In this document: positions 63,653 to 64,000 of the stretch, piece by piece
How positions within the stretch are numbered: the stretch's first letter is position 1
How the letters are laid out: each line of letters begins with the position of its first letter
The notes under the pieces: generated by a model
What the model was told of the DNA's origin: nothing
Databases searched by the model: none
What the model saw: the letters and a program-made list of their open reading frames with translations, nothing else
Position numbers and translations under genes: made by a program
Source: Novosphingobium sp. MD-1
GTDB taxonomy: Bacteria; Pseudomonadota; Alphaproteobacteria; Sphingomonadales; Sphingomonadaceae
Assembly (NCBI RefSeq): GCF_001014975.1
Contig: NZ_BBXA01000013.1
Coordinates: 744,001 to 808,000 of the forward strand
DNA length: 64,000 bases
Reading direction: 5' to 3'

Positions 63653-64000
63653 GCGGGTCCGAAGACAACGCGCACCGCGAGCGCACCCGCCGGCACAAGG
63701 CGCTGGTCGACGCCAAAATCGCCGCCGCCACGCGCGACAAGGGCCTGCTGCTGGTGCTGACCGGCAACGGCAAGGGCAAGTCCTCCAGCGCCTTCGGCAT
63801 GGTCGCGCGCACGCTGGGATACGGTCGCAAGGCGGCCGTGTTCCAGTTCATCAAGGGGGCCGAGAACGTGGGCGAGCGCGCCTTCTTCTCGCGCCATCCC
63901 GACGTGATCTGGGAAAAGTGCGGCGAAGGCTTCACCTGGGAAACGCAGGACCGCCAGCGCGATATCGCCGCCGCGCGCGCCGGCTGGGAAAAGGCCAGGG
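63649..64000 (+). CDS. cobO: Cob(I)yrinic acid a,c-diamide adenosyltransferase (partial, C-terminus beyond the right edge)
   Basis: About 117 N-terminal residues are present. The basic N-terminus ERTRRHKALVDAKIAAAT is followed by the P-loop GNGKGKSSSAFGM and FQFIKGAE, the signature of CobO/BtuR/CobA adenosyltransferases, which attach the upper adenosyl ligand to reduced corrinoids. The start is a GTG at 63649 overlapping the stop of the membrane protein gene. It is under the + strand cobalamin riboswitch. Confidence 0.93.
   Translation, partial: MSGSEDNAHRERTRRHKALVDAKIAAATRDKGLLLVLTGNGKGKSSSAFGMVARTLGYGRKAAVFQFIKGAENVGERAFFSRHPDVIWEKCGEGFTWETQDRQRDIAAARAGWEKAR

Noticed and set aside
1..64000. 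CRISPR arrays, tRNA or rRNA genes, phage genes, replication origin
   Set aside because: I looked through the intergenic regions and saw no regularly spaced repeats, cloverleaf tRNA sequences, rRNA segments, phage structural genes or DnaA-box clusters. The cloverleaf-like element at 9449 lacks tRNA arms and T-loop sequence.

Overview
The window reads as a piece of an alphaproteobacterial chromosome, most likely a sphingomonad (Novosphingobium/Sphingobium-like). The evidence is high GC, six TonB-dependent outer-membrane receptors (TBDRs) in 64 kb, receptor-hydrolase operons, quinoprotein dehydrogenases, and dispersed palindromic intergenic repeats. I see no rRNA, tRNA, CRISPR array, prophage or complete insertion sequence. 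The genus is inferred from gene content, not from a marker gene.

Layout. (1) 1-9.5 kb: the end of an amine dehydrogenase cluster (heavy chain plus MauE-type maturation protein, running off the left edge), a TBDR divergent from a PQQ/haem c alcohol dehydrogenase, an AraC regulator and an aldehyde dehydrogenase. Together they suggest periplasmic oxidation of amines or alcohols to aldehydes, followed by aldehyde oxidation. (2) 9.45-9.72 kb: a 270-bp non-coding element with 37-bp terminal inverted repeats and nested hairpins. (3) 10-18 kb: one TBDR on the + strand, and a convergent operon of TBDR, beta-helix protein and dihaem cytochrome c. (4) 18-22.5 kb: zinc alcohol dehydrogenase, acetaldehyde-type dehydrogenase and a GAF-Fis regulator with a palindromic candidate operator, then a SnoaL-like protein. 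(5) 22.6-27.8 kb: a LuxR regulator divergent from a TBDR-amidohydrolase operon.

(6) 27.8-37.5 kb: a probable sulfide/persulfide response locus. It has an Rrf2 regulator and an NDH-2-like flavoprotein, then sulfide:quinone oxidoreductase, a YgaP-like membrane protein and TolC on one strand. Divergent from these is a tightly coupled adaptor-RND pump-ArsR operon, the ArsR being a cysteine-containing SqrR/BigR-type candidate. Overlapping divergent promoters lie between the two arms. (7) 37.6-48.3 kb: a Tat-exported amidohydrolase, then a long minus-strand block (MocR regulator, PaiB protein, TBDR, TolB-amidohydrolase fusion, PepSY membrane protein, 52-aa membrane protein). The last four genes overlap at their stop/start codons. 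(8) 48.4-53.6 kb: a two-subunit molybdenum hydroxylase, then 2-keto-3-deoxy-sugar-acid genes (kinase, KDPGal/KDPG aldolase, GntR regulator) with a shared AT-rich candidate operator.

(9) 53.6-64 kb: a vitamin B12 locus under two divergent cobalamin riboswitches. The minus arm is btuB, DUF1636, cobT, cobC, cobS, the CobD/CobC-type aminotransferase-decarboxylase, cbiB, cobQ and cobU. The plus arm is a 190-aa membrane protein and cobO, cut by the right edge. This covers uptake, adenosylation and nucleotide-loop assembly; no early corrin-ring gene is in the window.

The most unusual items are the sulfide/RND locus, the folded 270-bp element and its relict at 52.09 kb (whose end supplies the stop codons of two convergent genes), the twin riboswitches around a perfect 14-bp inverted repeat, and an orphan terminator at 17.9 kb that hints at a small RNA.
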